DNA of 64,000 bases. Origin: Trichaptum fuscoviolaceum (Eukaryota > Basidiomycota > Agaricomycetes > Hymenochaetales > Trichaptaceae). The notes beneath the pieces are model-generated. The model was not told where the DNA came from. It searched no databases and worked only from the letters and a program-made list of their open reading frames with translations. Location: NCBI GenBank assembly GCA_910574455.1, contig CAJSYZ010000011.1:3890941-3954940 (forward strand). The letters are read 5' to 3'. Positions 11,990-23,949 of this stretch are shown one piece after another (the stretch's first letter is position 1; the number at the start of each line of letters is the position of its first letter). The position numbers and the translations under genes were made by a program.

Positions 11990-13033
11990 TATCACGTGAC
12001 GTTCCTCCCTCGCCCGTCGTCGCTTGATGTCCCATCATCCATCGGACGTCGCTCTCGCTCCTCTTCTGGCCACGACGACTCTGGTATCTCTATCCCGCCG
12101 TCGCCGTCGCTCTCAAACAGGTCGAGCGTGAACAACTTCTCCACCTCCATGGCACTGCGTGAAAACAACCCAGACGCGAACTCAGGCATAGGCTCACTCT
12201 CTCTACTTGACCAGAACAACTGTCCCCGATGCATGCGCATTTCGCATCTGGCATAGGCGAGCGGCGCAGACACATGCGGAAGCTCAGCGCGGCTACGTTC
12301 GCCTGGAAAGACGGGGAAGCGACCGTCGCAGGGGACCACGACCCTTCGCTCGACCTCCGCCTCCTCTTTCAAAGACTGGCAGATCTCAACGGCGCCCACG
12401 GGTACAACTTCAACCCTAACCGCTTGCGCAGTCCCAGTGACGACGCACCTCCACGACGCCGCCCTCGCCGCACCAGGGCTCGAGCGCGTTCTACTAGCCG
12501 ACGGCGCTGAAGAAGGGCACGTTGTCGGTCCCGGCGAACGACGGGACGGCCAGGAGAAGGGGAAGAAAGCGGCGGGAGAGGGAGATGAAAACCATACTGG
12601 CAGTCGCGTGGCTCTGGACCCAAGTGCAGATCCTGCGGCGTCGGACCCGCGTTCATTCGCGAAACTATACGGCCCATACGCGCTCGCAAGCCTCGTAGAC
12701 CCGAAGAACCTCGAAGCCCTCCGCGAAATGGCGCGGGCTGGGCTCGAACAGACGCACGGGGCTGAACATAGTTGCTGAAAGTCACCACATGGAGAAGGAA
12801 AGCCATCCCGGCAGGAAAGGCGGTGGCGGAGACGTCGAGAAAGGCGCGGGTGACGGGGCTGGTCAGCGGCACGAGCGGAGTCCGGGCGACCTTGAAGCCG
12901 GGACCGAGCTGGACGAGAAAGTCATCTAGGACCTGTTCGCGGCAACGACGGCGGACCGGCAGCGTGTGTACGGACACAGCATCCTCTCCATCCGAGAGAG
13001 CAAGAGTCTTCTGCTCCTTCCCCGCTCAATGAC
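11990..13033 (+). pseudogene. GC-rich decayed coding fragment inside the TIR element
   Basis: Protein-like stretches occur in successive different frames: one with SGISIPPSPSLSNRSS, one with LRLLFQRLADLNG, one with FAKLYGPYALASLVDP, and one with DRQRVYGHSILS. They are broken by stops and frame changes. Base composition is clearly richer in GC than the element ends. I do not recognise the parent gene. It is best read as a captured, degraded gene fragment. Confidence 0.45.
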
Positions 13034-13149
13034 GAAGTCCGGGTTAAATTTTATTTTGAAAACATTTTATTTGTTTTCAAGAGTTAACCGGGTGAGCTTA
13101 ATTTACTTCAATTGTTGGGTATATATACTAGCTTGTGCATACACTTTTG

Positions 13150-13223
13150 TATGAGCGGATGGCTCAGTTGTAAGAGCATTGATTGAGCAGTGTTGGGTTG
13201 CGGGTTCGAGTCTGCGTTGTGCC
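13150..13223 (+). other. tRNA-like segment (pol III A and B boxes)
   Basis: ATGGCTCAGTTGTAAGAGC fits an A-box/D-arm, and GGGTTCGAGTCTGC, 30 bases on, fits a B-box/T-arm. The 3' side does not pair well with the 5' side, so an acceptor stem is not evident. It lies just inside the right inverted repeat and points outwards, mirroring the copy at 11757-11842, but its body sequence differs. Confidence 0.5.
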
Positions 13224-13402
13224 AGTGGTAGAATAATTTGGTTCGTTTCTGTGAATCTTTTGCCAAATTGGGCACAGTTTGCGTAATTATGCAAATTGTG
13301 TTCAAAATATTGTAATGTCTTCAAAACAATGTATTATCTTCGAAATAATAGAATTGTCTTCAAAAGCACTAAAAGTGGTGTTGAAAACAATTTAATCCAT
13401 TG

Positions 13403-15028
13403 GGTTGCTCTCTGTTCCACATCATTGCTCAATCGCATCCTTTCATTTTATACACGAGAACTCAGATGAATTGAACTAGCGCTCAGGAAATCTCGCAATC
13501 TTGCACTTTCGACAACAATCACGTTGAGATGTTGGTCGTGTTAGTTGCTTATGCTGGCTATCATGGGCATCGTCTCGATCCAGTGATATCCCAATTGGTT
13601 GTGTGTAAGTATGGCGCATGTATGTTTGTCTCTGGATCTTTTGTAACAATTGGAAGCTCATGACCATACGCTGTGGACTTCAGGCGGGTTGCAGCCGTGT
13701 CTCTCCGTTGTTGCGACAACGTTATTCGTGACTCGAATCTGATTGCAGTTGACCAGTTGATTGTGGGGCTGATTGTACGTGGTGCTCTATGACTATCCTT
13801 CAATCTCAATTTGTTGACCCATGAGGTTCGACATCATCGGCGACCACCTGGGTCAACGGACGACAGAGCCCGTGCTGCACTCGCGCTGGCAGGAACCCAA
13901 CTTCGAAACTTGACATCTACCTTCTACGTACACCTACCATCGCCGTCAGGCATTCCCTGCTACTATGGTGACTTGTCATTGCTGAAATGTAGCCCACTTG
14001 CGGTTCCTCAACGTTTCGTCTTCTGCTTCCATCTTAACCTCCTTTTCGAGCTCTTGATTCGGCTACAGCGCATTATCCAGTGAATAACTTCTCGGGTGTG
14101 TTGAGCGCTCCGAACTCTGCGGCGACAGTGGCAATTATATGACCGATGAAGCACCCTTGACGTTGATATGTGGGTTATTGGTTAGCACCTACGTGACTGT
14201 AAGGGGTGTTTTCGGTTGCTCTGTGATGGTGCTATGAAGCTAGGTAACTATATTCATTGCGTCTTGTTCGTTGCTTCATAGAGACTGACTCACACCATGG
14301 ACAATTTTCCAAGCAGAATCCTATAGTGGGAAGGTCGTTCTAGATATCGCTCCTCTGGGTGCCATAGGTACGTCGAATAATCCCCACCCCGCTAGAACGT
14401 ACTAGTACTGAGGTACAAGATACAGATATGCTAGGTGCGTTCGCTAGTCTATGTTTAATCCTTCTATCCTAAGCCCTATCCCATTGCCGAAAATCCATGC
14501 ATAAGACATGGATTGTCGTGCATGTTTGTTCCGGTCTTGATTGTGTTCTATCCCATCACTTCGCCTTCCATGTCATCCTTTAAATAACAAACAATAATGA
14601 TACCAGTTTATGCGAAGATGTCATCGTTTCTCGATGCGCCATTAATTTAACGCAGGCTTGTTCGCAAGATCCTCCTCGTACATGCCCCTGAGGCTCGTTA
14701 CATTGCCCCTTTCTTACTCCAGGTAACCGCGTCTCGGGTTCAAATTTTCATCAACTCTAACATACTAGATATGAGGTATTAACCTCTCTGATCCCCTGGC
14801 ACTTGTGCTTCTTAGAGCTTAAGAATCGAAGACTTTGTACGATCCATCCTCCGTCCTGGCAACATTCCGCTCCTCCAAGTCGTTGTGGCGTTCCTAATAC
14901 TTTGGAGAGCCTTGATAGCGCTGAATATCTGTGTCCTGGATGGTAAGATTCAGGACGAATTTGACCTAGGTCAGTTCATCTTAGGGTCCATGACATCAAG
15001 CCTTCTGGTCATCGCCTGCATATTGTAG
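13403..15028. other. Long region without a supported gene
   Basis: Short frames on both strands lack coding character. The expected 5' exons of the proteasome gene whose 3' exons follow at 15029 were looked for here and not found. Confidence 0.5.
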
Positions 15029-15809
15029 GTTCTTGGACAGTGAAGAAGGTCGTGGACATCAACAAGTACCTTCTCGGTACCATTGTTGGAGGGGCAGGTG
15101 AGGACTTTTATGATGAATGAGAGAATGATTTAAAATCAGAAAGAATGTAGGTGACTGCTTATATTGGGAAACGTACCTTGGGATACAATGCCGGCTGCAC
15201 GAGCTTCGCAATCGGGAACGCATCTCCGTAGCGGCTGCGAGTTTCTCAGCAACATTATGTATTCATACGAGGGAATGGGGCTCAGCATCGTAAGTGTTTC
15301 ATGGTCCTCCCAAAAAAACTTCCGGTGTTTTTAATCATCAGCCTGGGACTCGAAGGGTACCATGATCTGCGGCTTTGACAAGTCAGGCCCTTCCATATAC
15401 TACGTCGATTCGGACGGCTCGCGTCTTAAGGGAGACCTGTTCTCCGTAGGATCTGGCTCGACCTTCGCTTACGGCGTTCTCGACCAAGGCTACCGTTGGG
15501 ACCTCTCAGACGAGGAAGCGAGGGAGTTGGGAGTGCGTAGCATTTACGGTGCGGGCCATCGCGATGCCTTCTCTGGAAACAGCTGCAACCTGTACCACAT
15601 CAAAGAAGACGGATGGACATATGTCGGTGAGTATAAAATTTTGGGTTTATACGGTGTTAAATTGTGCTTACTCTGAGCGCGTTTAAGGCAATTACGACCT
15701 TTCAAAACTGCACTTTGATGGCCCGGGAGAGACATTGCCTGCAGCGCCACACGGAGGTTATGGATACGAGATGCTAACTAGATGGTCGACCACTTCCTCG
15801 GCTGAATAA
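15029..15809 (+). pseudogene. PRE2: Proteasome subunit beta type-5 (PRE2) pseudogene, 5' truncated
   Basis: Remnant of the chymotrypsin-like beta subunit of the 20S proteasome. Exon-like blocks 15029-15097, 15151-15289, 15356-15626 and 15688-15809 keep introns at plausible splice sites and read [47 protein letters not shown] and GHRDAFSGN, all diagnostic for PRE2. The exon with the N-terminal GTTTLAF and catalytic Thr is absent. About four residues are missing between GSW and TVKKV. After VAAAS a 4-base deletion shifts the frame so that the expected [14 protein letters not shown] is read only in the next frame. It cannot make an active subunit. It is a genomic duplicate, not a processed copy, and a functional gene must exist elsewhere. 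Confidence 0.88.
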
Positions 15810-16445
15810 TAGTAAAATGGATAGGGTTCTGAAATAAAGACATCGTTGAAGCACAAAATCACTTTAGAAGTTTAAAGTCTATACTCAGAAGGTTGAGGGT
15901 GTGAGGACTCTCAACCAAAGTTTGTTGCTATGGACGGTGGTTGATCGATGCAATTGCTAAGTAATTAGCTGAGGGTAATTGATCGCTACAGAGCAAGACG
16001 GCAATTTCGAACGTTCATTTAAGAAAGTCTTAATTCGTAACCGTCACGTTTCAGAGCGCGAGTGTGAATTCTTGAGGTTTTCGGAAAGGAGTACGCATAC
16101 TAAGTTGCCTGAAAGAAGATATATATTGTCTAGTGACTGGTCATACATAAAGTCTGAGTGCGGAGGAGGGTACATACGAGAAACACAATACATTCGTTTA
16201 TTAGATACAGTAAACGCTTCTTCAAGGTTGGAAAGAGAGATAAGTAGTTCACAGGTGGAAATACATTTTGACCGATCCACGTATCAACAGATGATACATT
16301 CCGATCCAGGCTTCCCCAGTTTAGCTTCAAATGTTGCATGGAGGGTGCCGTTTTGAGCGATATAAGTACAGCCACTATAAGAAAGGATGAAGATCATCAG
16401 CAAGGCCACATCATAGATGAGATCTTAGCTGAGACGAAAAGCTAC
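15810..16445. other. 3' flank shared with the segmental duplication
   Basis: No gene. From about 16130 the sequence is clearly similar to 50560-50890, so the duplicated block extends some 300 bases beyond the coding region of the ankyrin-like gene. Confidence 0.6.
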
Positions 16446-18520
16446 TTACTCATACATAAGCTTTCCAATTCCCCCGGCCCCGTCTCCCAACCATCCTGCA
16501 CCCTCTCCGAGTCCAGCTACGATAGCCGTTCGTACCGTTCCAAGTGAGACCTTTCTCGGAGACCTTAGTTCTATTCCGTATCTCGCCGCCACACTTTCCT
16601 CGTACGCAATCGCCTGCGCTTCCCGCTCCGCCTCCTTCCGCAGCTTCTTCTCCATCTTCTTGCTCATCCCACTGCCACCCGACGCATGTGCGAGTAAGAA
16701 CGGGAGGGGCTCGTACGGCGGGGCTGGAGGCGCCATGAGCGGGCCCAGCGTGCACGGAAGGCGCAGCGTGAGAGGTAGGTTGGGCATAAATGGGAGTTTG
16801 GGGACTATCTGAGATAAGATAGGCAGCGTCGCGAGAGTTGAGGCTGCGTAGGAGGTGTAAGAGAATGAAGAAGACGATGACGAAGCGCGGTGAAGTTCTT
16901 GCTGGGATGAGCCTGGATACGATGGTGGTGAGGACGAGCTTGAGCGTCGTGACGGCTCGAAGGTCGGAAAGCTTCCTACTGGTGTACCATAGTTAGTCAC
17001 GCCCGTGTTTGTGTCGGTGCTGTTGCCGGTTGATGAGGATGTAGTTTGATCAAAGTATTCAAGGCCAGAATCAGATTCTGCAACGCTCATATCTTCATCA
17101 TGGGACACCGAATTCGGTTCGTGCACGACAATCCGTCCGTCCACCCAACATTCCGGACTTCCTGCTGCTAGACTCAAGCAGCACGCCCAGGATCCCTCCG
17201 CGAGCGGCGTTGGAAGAACAAGCAGAGCGTGGTACGCAGCCTCCGGCATCGTGATCTTGCTTTTGTCGTGTTCTCCGTAAATAATGATATCTGACGATGG
17301 GACGACGAAGAATATTAGACGCCATACCCGGCCTGAAGGGAAGACCATGTGAGCGGGTGAGGATGCATGAGAATATCGAGAGACGGACCTCGGGCAATGA
17401 ACTCAACATGCACCTCTTTGCTCACCCGCATCCTTCTCTGAAATAGCTGAAGCTCCAGCTTCACAGAGAACGCACCCGCATTGACATCGTCACCTCCACC
17501 TTCAAACACCTCTATCACATCCCCAAACCCTTCACTCAGCTCAGACGCATCACCTCCCCGCAGGAGCACGGAATCGGTACCATGTAGCGGGAAGATCGAC
17601 GAATACGTTCGGATTCGTTGGTATAGAGAATTCGAAGGCGCTACGAGACAAGCGAGATGTATGTCGTAAATGGAGTGTTGAGTGAGAGGGGCGGAAAGCG
17701 CGAGCAGTTTCATGAGTACTTCGTCTGATTGTTCATCGGCCGACGGAGGTCGCTGGATGATCGCCCAGTACGCTGGTGTATGGCCTTCTACCGACTTTTC
17801 CTGCAGTATCGAAGCGAGAGAAACTTGTTGTTGCTCGCAGGCAACGACACAACTTTCCAGCATCCCTAACGCTGCTTCACGGCCGTCCCACCACAACGAG
17901 GCGCCTACAGACGAGGAAGGGCTTGTCACAAGGTCGCGAACAAGGTTGAGCACGGTAATGCGCACTTCTGCTTGCGATTTCGGTGTTGGGGGCTCTCTTG
18001 ATTTCGATGAAGAGGTCCCAAGGATGTTTCGGTACCAGGATGGGGTTGGAGAGGAGATAGCTGGTGATTGTGGTTTCCACATCGAAGAACTGGGACCAGG
18101 AGATAGTGATGCGTTCAGACGCTCCGAGTTGCGAAAGAAAGGACGTTTCGAGTCCGTGCCTTCGACGGGTGCATGGCCTGAAGACCCGTCCTGAGCATCG
18201 TCGTACGACGGGAGTTCATCCTCAGAAAGAAAGTCGTCTTTGCTCTTGTTCGAAATAATCATTGTAAGGATTTTTACGATGTCGCTCGAATGTAGGGTGG
18301 ATGTCAAAAGGTTATAAGGAGCATGCCACCCGAAAGATGGGGGCTATGAAGATATAGGAAGTCGGAGGTTCGCGAATGGCGCGGTTGTGATAATGTGGCC
18401 TCGGCGAACCAACTGTGCGTGGCAAAGATTGGCTGAAAAGCACCGTTCGGCATTGTTCATCAGCGCTCGCCATGCTTCTAAATGATCAACTACGCACCGG
18501 AATTCATAGCACCATCCAAC
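16130..18520. repeat. Segmental duplication, copy 1 (with 50560-52620)
   Basis: Similarity to 50560-52620 covers the 3' flank, both exons, the intron and the 5' flank of the ankyrin-like gene, in the same orientation. Copy 1 keeps its reading frame; copy 2 does not. Confidence 0.85.
16446..18262 (-). CDS. Ankyrin-like PPxY protein, paralogue 2
   Basis: Exons 18262-17389 and 17332-16446 encode 586 residues, with the single intron after FIARG exactly as in the paralogue at 6626-8268. Shared blocks are the MII start, the SxxxxPTPKSQAEVRITV region, the ankyrin-like EGHTPAYWAI, LFQRRMRVS, the block after the intron (WRLIFFVVPSS, WACCL, ECWVDGR) and the C-terminal GKLMYE. It has LPSY near the start and PPSY in the Ser-rich linker, both candidate WW-domain ligands. 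A basic KKMEKKLRKEAEREAQ coil lies near the end. No catalytic motif. Function unknown; an adaptor role is an inference from the PPxY motifs. Confidence 0.83.
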
Positions 18521-19799
18521 GCTGTTAGTATGGAAGTGTTCCAAATGCGACTCGCTCGCGCGCTCATACAACATTTTCCGAAGCAGAAACGGCGTCTTTA
18601 ACTGGTCTGTAATGCGAATTAAGAGTTTCTGATGTAGATCAAGGTGAATGGTGGAAGTCGGGGAAGAACGTAGTAAATGAACAGGTTTGGGTCCTGTTCA
18701 GGTTGTTGTTTGACCATGCCGCTTTCAAGTTCTCACAGCTCACTGCCTCACACTGCCTCACAACGAGCTGAACTTGCATCATGTCTGACATACTGTCGTC
18801 TTCATCTTGACCGTGGCCAATAACAGCACGAAAATACCCTCCTTTATCTTTCTAGCATAAATCTAGTCTTATAATCAGTCCAGGTGTGCGTCTGGTACGG
18901 CGTACCGGCGTTGGCTTGCTGTGCTATCATTGATAGTCAAATGATATCAGTGTTCTTTCATGAACGGTTGTCGTTACGTCTATTGTTTTATCTGTCTCAG
19001 CACCGCCAATCTCGAGCTCAGCCGGACACCAGTCTCCCAAGACCCATCATCACCCGCCGCAACGTGGCTCCGTGGCGTGCAAATTCTTAGCTGAACCCAA
19101 GTATTTCTGCCACCGTACGCTTTATACCTTCAGGGTCTCTAAAATCGACATCTTATTCTTTCACTGTGCTATACTGCATATTAAGAGCTTGAGGTCCGGA
19201 AGCCTGAGGGAGCTGCTATAACTCGTTATCAAATCAATTAGAGAAGTCTAGTTATGTAAGTCTCAAGTCGCTACACCCAAATTTCGAAGCTGATGCGCCC
19301 ACTAACAGACACACATTCCGAAGGCCATAAATGTGCTCGGCTTCGTGATCCCTTAAACTACGAAGTTCACGTTGAATAACAGTTTAGGCCTTCTTTTGTG
19401 CCAATGGCATTATGCGATAGCAGCAGCTGAGGAAGAAACTCATTCGAATAAACGTTGTCAAAGAAGACTGTCCTAATGGCGTGGTACTCCAACCTTAGTT
19501 GTTATATCAACCATCAGCAACCATCAAAAGCGTCTCCTATTTCGTGCGTGAAAGCTCAATCCTCATTCATGCTGTGACTTCTTTGAGCTCAATCTAGCAC
19601 CGAAAATCTATATTTACATTAATAGCCTACGCAATACGATCCCAAGTACCCTTACTAGTAAGTCTGCACGGCCTCACTTTATAGGGAGAGGAAATTCTCA
19701 AGACAGCCACGAAGCCCGCCTTATCTACAGCCCCCCTCCTTGACCATTTCTTCGCATTATTGTTCTCAATCCAGGTCCTCGATGTATTCTTCCTCGAGC
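18263..19799. other. Divergent intergenic region, no gene seen
   Basis: Separates the divergently transcribed ankyrin-like gene and the C2H2-fused module gene. A TTATAA about 50 bases upstream of the minus-strand start is a possible TATA element. Its left end belongs to the segmental duplication. Confidence 0.5.
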
Positions 19800-21605
19800 A
19801 TGTCGCTTTCGGACGTGTACCGTGATCAACTTCTGAATCTGCAGAACGGCTACCCACTCTACGAGCCTGATCCAGGAGACGAGGCATACGTAAGGGTTGG
19901 GGATGTCGGGTACATCGATCGTAGCTCGGGTCACTTTTACCGACTTTTCAACGCCTTCTTTGATGGATCTTCCCCAATCAACTCTAATAACGGGGTTCCC
20001 GAGCATTTTGATCCTCTTCCAGATGAGTTAAAGGGAGTCTATCAAGGTGGACCCCTTCCCATAGGCGCCCATTCTTCGAGGACAGTTACTTCACTCCATG
20101 TCAACTTTGATACACAGGGGTATTTACTTCTAATCAACTACCTTACCTACGCTAAAGTATCTCTGAACCTAGGTCCATGATACCGGTAGGCGCTAGTATC
20201 TGCCTTTCGTGTTCAAGCGAACGAGGGGCGGCACTTATCCTCAAGGAACCCGCCCAACGCTTTGACTCAAAGAAAGCGAAGAAATTAGGAGCAGAATTAT
20301 TGAAGAACTACAAAACTTGGCATGCTTTCCTTTGCAAGACGTTCGGAGATGACATCCGTCTACGTGAGATGGTGTTTGTAACAGGATGCCACTTGTCTTC
20401 AGACTGGGCTACTCTAACGTTTCATCAGAAAGGAGTGAGCGGTGAGCTCAGCTTCGGAGTCTGCGATCCTCAATCTGTCTCCGTTGCGCCTGCATTGGGA
20501 GGGCACTGGTACACTACTACCTCGGTTCCAATCCGGTGTGGCCCTAGCGCTGATCAGCGGAAATGCCATTTAGAAGGCGAGTCCAGAAACAACCAATGCA
20601 TATTTGTCCGTGGATGGCGGGTCAGCGAACGTCCTGTCCTAGCATTTCCGAAGTTGAAAGCTGCAGCAGAGCCTAGGGACGACGAAGAACAAGGGGATGA
20701 TGATGATGATGAGATGCCAGTGACGGAAAGGAAAACGGCGTCGCTCCTTAGGGTCGAGGATGGCATTTTCGATGAAACTCAAGGACATTACTACGGGAGC
20801 AAAGAAGTATATGATTGTATGTATTTCTATCCCTCTGCAACCACTGATTTATTCATGAGTTGTCTGTGTTCGATAAAAGAACGGTATACGATGAGGCTTT
20901 TGAAGAGCTACTCAATGTTAGTTCGAGCGTCCACTGCGGTCTCAACATTGCCTGAGCTATCTGAGTGATTATTCGCACACAGACACATAGCACAGAAGCG
21001 GTAGTGCTTCTTCATGACGAGGATGTTATCAGGTTCCGAATCTTGAAGGTACTTTGTGCATTGTCGTTAACCAAGCGTTTGCTTAATTGATTGTAGAATC
21101 AAATAGTGGACTCAAGCACTTCAGATCCGATGACATGGACATGCGATCAATTACAGCTTACAGGCAATAGTGAAGTTTCATCGGTGAAATCTGCAGATCG
21201 GGGTTACCCACTTTTGGGCTCACAGGGACTATTAGCGGGGACATCTGAGCGTCGACTAACAAATTGTCGTTACATTTGCTCTAGCTGCGGTAAACGTTTC
21301 AGTCGTCCGAGCAGTCTCCGGGTTAGTAGTTGTCCTTTACCGCTTCGTGACCCACTAACTCTGTCATATCACGGTGACGATTGACAGACACATGAACTTT
21401 CCCACTCCGGCGTCAAGCGTGAGTGAATTTGATCCATGCTACCGACCTCGTCAATACGATCTCATATGCTACAGCCTTTGTGTGTACGTATGGGGAGTGC
21501 GGATGGCGCTTCAGTCTACAGAGCAATATGCGTCGACATATAGCGAGGGTGCACGAACGAGCGTCCGGATCCTCATCAAATCAAGTCAACTCTGAAGAAG
21601 AGTGA
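19800..21605 (+). CDS. YEPDP/FVTG module protein with two C2H2 zinc fingers
   Basis: Seven exons (19800-20119, 20173-20806, 20860-20916, 20983-21048, 21097-21321, 21388-21418, 21475-21605) give 487 residues with continuous phase. Part A (residues 1-107) has YEPDP, VRVGDVGYID and RLFNAFFDG. Part B follows the first intron: PVGASICLSCSS, LREMVFVTGCHLSSDW, NQCIFVRGWRV. An acidic tract and two small phase-0 exons (VYDEAFEELL, then VVLLHDEDVIRF) come next. The C-terminus has two classical fingers, C-x2-C-x12-H-x3-H and C-x4-C-x12-H-x4-H, joined by HSGVKPF. A sequence-specific DNA-binding role is likely. The head module is familiar from agaricomycete hypothetical proteins but has no known function. 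Confidence 0.85.
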
Positions 21606-23139
21606 GATGACGGAACTTGGCTACAACGCTTACAAGGTGACGATATTTTGGATGTCGGGGGCGCGTACCCATTTTCCGCACAGTATCAGGCTACTAGTTA
21701 CTGAATACATAGGTCAGCCCTTTGATATACAAATTATCGTACACTCTCTTCAAGTAATCTGATTCACCCTCATACACAGTTAAGATTTATCAATTTGGCA
21801 TTTCTAACACCGATTATGCACATATTTTTAAAACCTACTGCACAGTAAATTCGGAGATATGAATACAAAACACTCATGTGTAGCCCAGCCCGATCACAGT
21901 CTCACTACACCGTTCTTCTGCTTGAAGGACTATCTTCAGCGAGAAAGATGACAGCACAATAATGGACGACTGATTGCAAAGGCAATTTAGAGTGTCACTG
22001 CTCCGAGTCTCCATCTTCGGAACTTATGGTTGTTGACAGTTTAAACAGCCGGGCTATCCCGTCCGACCGGCCGAAGGCCCGAAGCTGAGTCGGAGTTTGG
22101 TCCAAGTTACACCAAGTTTACAGTAGTTTGTACACATTTACTCGCGACGAACTTTTCATCGGTGGTTTCTCCAAGGTTACACCGCCCTTTTTGAAGCTAT
22201 GCCAGTCCGCCGTGATCTTGGAATGCTACTCCCACTCTTTCTCTTTCTGTGGAGAGTTCCCGTCACCCTGCATCCGATCTTGATCCTAGCCAGGCGCTTT
22301 GATTGGGACCAAGTCAGCCTCTCTTAAGCCTCAACATAAAATATCAAGATGTGCTTTCTTCTCTTTTCTCTCCAAGGCCCGAATCCCTTGCAAGAAATGT
22401 GACTCTCTGGCATGTTTCACTCACGTACAATACGTCTACGGGCAAACAAATCTGGTTTCAATTTTCGCTGGCAGGTCCACTCGCGTTTGACGGTATGTCT
22501 ACGTTTAGTATTTCCCTTCGGTTTCGCACTGCAGCGCTATGTAGGAACGTTAGGACTCGGCTACGGCATCAGCAGCGACAACTTAGGGTGCTGGATCTGC
22601 TTTACCTAGTAATATTACTGACAGCAACGCTGCAATACTTCTCCATTTCAAAAGTCATCATCCGACCGAACCGATTTCATCCAAACTCCGGGCTTTTGAG
22701 CGGAGGGATCATACTGTTCAAAGCCTTGTAAATCTACTCAATGAGTAGTTATCCTTCAAGATATAACGCACTCTCACGATTCTTCATTCATTAGGATACT
22801 AAATCTTACGACACTTGAGCACTGCTTTAATGCCGTGAGTGATTGCTATTCTCAAACCTGGTCTTCAGCACTGCATCATGATGCTGATGGTTGCCGTGAC
22901 GTTCAGCACGCAATGATTGTCTGGTTTGTCTTTAGGTTCTATATTGAGTTAGGTTTGTCCAATTCCCAGAATAGTAGTGTCATTCTTCAAGGGTGCACAC
23001 GTGTCGTAGGGGCACTAGCCTCGAAATGATGATGGCACACCGTGTTCTGTTGGCCTTTGCATATCTCAGCTCGAGTCGTCCATACGAACATACACCTTCT
23101 CCAACTCTCCCTGGGACGCTACTACACTTTCCCTCAATA
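21606..23139. other. Intergenic, no gene seen
   Basis: A 142-codon open frame at 22303-22731 has no recognisable motif, and a gene is not supported. The rest is unremarkable. Confidence 0.5.
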
Positions 23140-23921
23140 ATGCCACCCCCGGATGTTTATCGTGATCAGCTCCTGGCTCTGGGCAATGGGTATGCTCTCT
23201 ATGAGCCTGATCCTAGTAGAGAATTACATGTACGGGTGGGAGATGTCGGGCACGTCGATCCTAGCACAGGTCATTTCCATCGTCTCTTCAATGCCTTCTG
23301 CGATCATGGATCACCGATAAACACGCCTCATGGTGTCCCCGAACATTTTGAGCCTCTTTCAAAGAAGCTGCGCACAGTCTTCAACAGGACTGCTCTATCC
23401 GTTGGGACGTATTCATCGAGAGATGTTTCTACTCTTCAGGGAGAAGTTACCATGCAGGGGTAAGTTACTCAAAATGAATAAATTTCGGATAAAATGGCCA
23501 CACTAATAAATGTTAGTTCTGTGCTACCTGTAGGCGCAAGTATCCAACTATCGTGCTCAAGTGAGCAAGGGGCTGTGCTTATCCTCAAAGAAGGAGCCCT
23601 TCGCAACGACTCAAGCAAAATAACACTATTGGGACAAGAGTTGAAACTTCACTACAAAACTTGGTATACTTTCCTTTGTGATACGTTCGGGAAAATGCCT
23701 CTCCGCAATATGGTGTTTGTTACCGGATGTGATCTCACTACCGACTGGGCAACAGCGACATTCCTTGACAGAGCAAGGAGCGGTAGAGTCAGCTTCAGAG
23801 TGAGCGATCCTTCTTCTGATTCCATATCTGTTGCACTCTGGGGAGACTGGGAGACTTCGACCTCGGTCCCGGTCCGGTCCGGTGCGGCCCCAGCCCTGAT
23901 CAGAAGGCGCTTCATGCAAAA
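23140..23921 (+). pseudogene. 5' half of a module gene cut by the transposon
   Basis: Exon 1 (23140-23459) and the start of exon 2 (from 23517) match the C2H2-fused paralogue: start MPPPDVYRDQLL, then YEPDP, GDVGH, the first intron at the same codon, LPVGASIQLSCSS and NMVFVTGCDLTTDW. At about 23870-23885 the run CCGGTCCGGTCCGGTG carries an extra five bases relative to paralogues and shifts the frame. In the corrected frame the reading continues GPSPDQKALHAK and stops at 23921, where the transposon end CATCAGGG begins. The 3' half of the same gene resumes at 48208. The gene is therefore dead for two independent reasons. Confidence 0.87.
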
Positions 23922-23949
23922 CATCAGGGAAACTACTTTCTGCTGAAAG
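23922..23949 (+). repeat. Left terminal inverted repeat of the transposon
   Basis: Begins CATCAGGGAAACT and matches the reverse complement of 48180-48207 at 22 of 28 positions. Immediately outside is the interrupted exon of the host gene. Confidence 0.85.

Larger units (their letters stand above)
11602..13402. mobile_element. 1.8-kb element with ~86-bp inverted terminal repeats
   Basis: The sequence at 11602-11687 reappears inverted at 13315-13402 with only scattered differences over about 86 bases. Both ends start CAATGGAT and contain CAACACCACT, AGTGCT and TTGAAGACAATTC. The ends are AT-rich and full of TTGAAGACAA/TTGTCTTCAA palindromes. Just inside each end is a tRNA-like segment pointing outwards. 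The centre (about 11990-13035) is much more GC-rich. It could be a non-autonomous TIR element that captured host sequence, or two related SINE-like copies in divergent orientation. No transposase is encoded and no clear target duplication is seen. Confidence 0.65.

Noticed and set aside
13150..13223. Functional tRNA gene
   Set aside because: A and B boxes are present, but no acceptor stem pairs and the anticodon arm is not convincing; treated as a tRNA-like relic.
13103..13324. Short minus-strand coding frames over the right tRNA-like segment
   Set aside because: Non-coding repeat DNA; the frames cross the tRNA-like segment and extend into the inverted repeat.
22303..22731. Small membrane protein gene
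   Set aside because: An open frame of 142 codons with hydrophobic stretches, but no motif, no paralogue and poor codon character.
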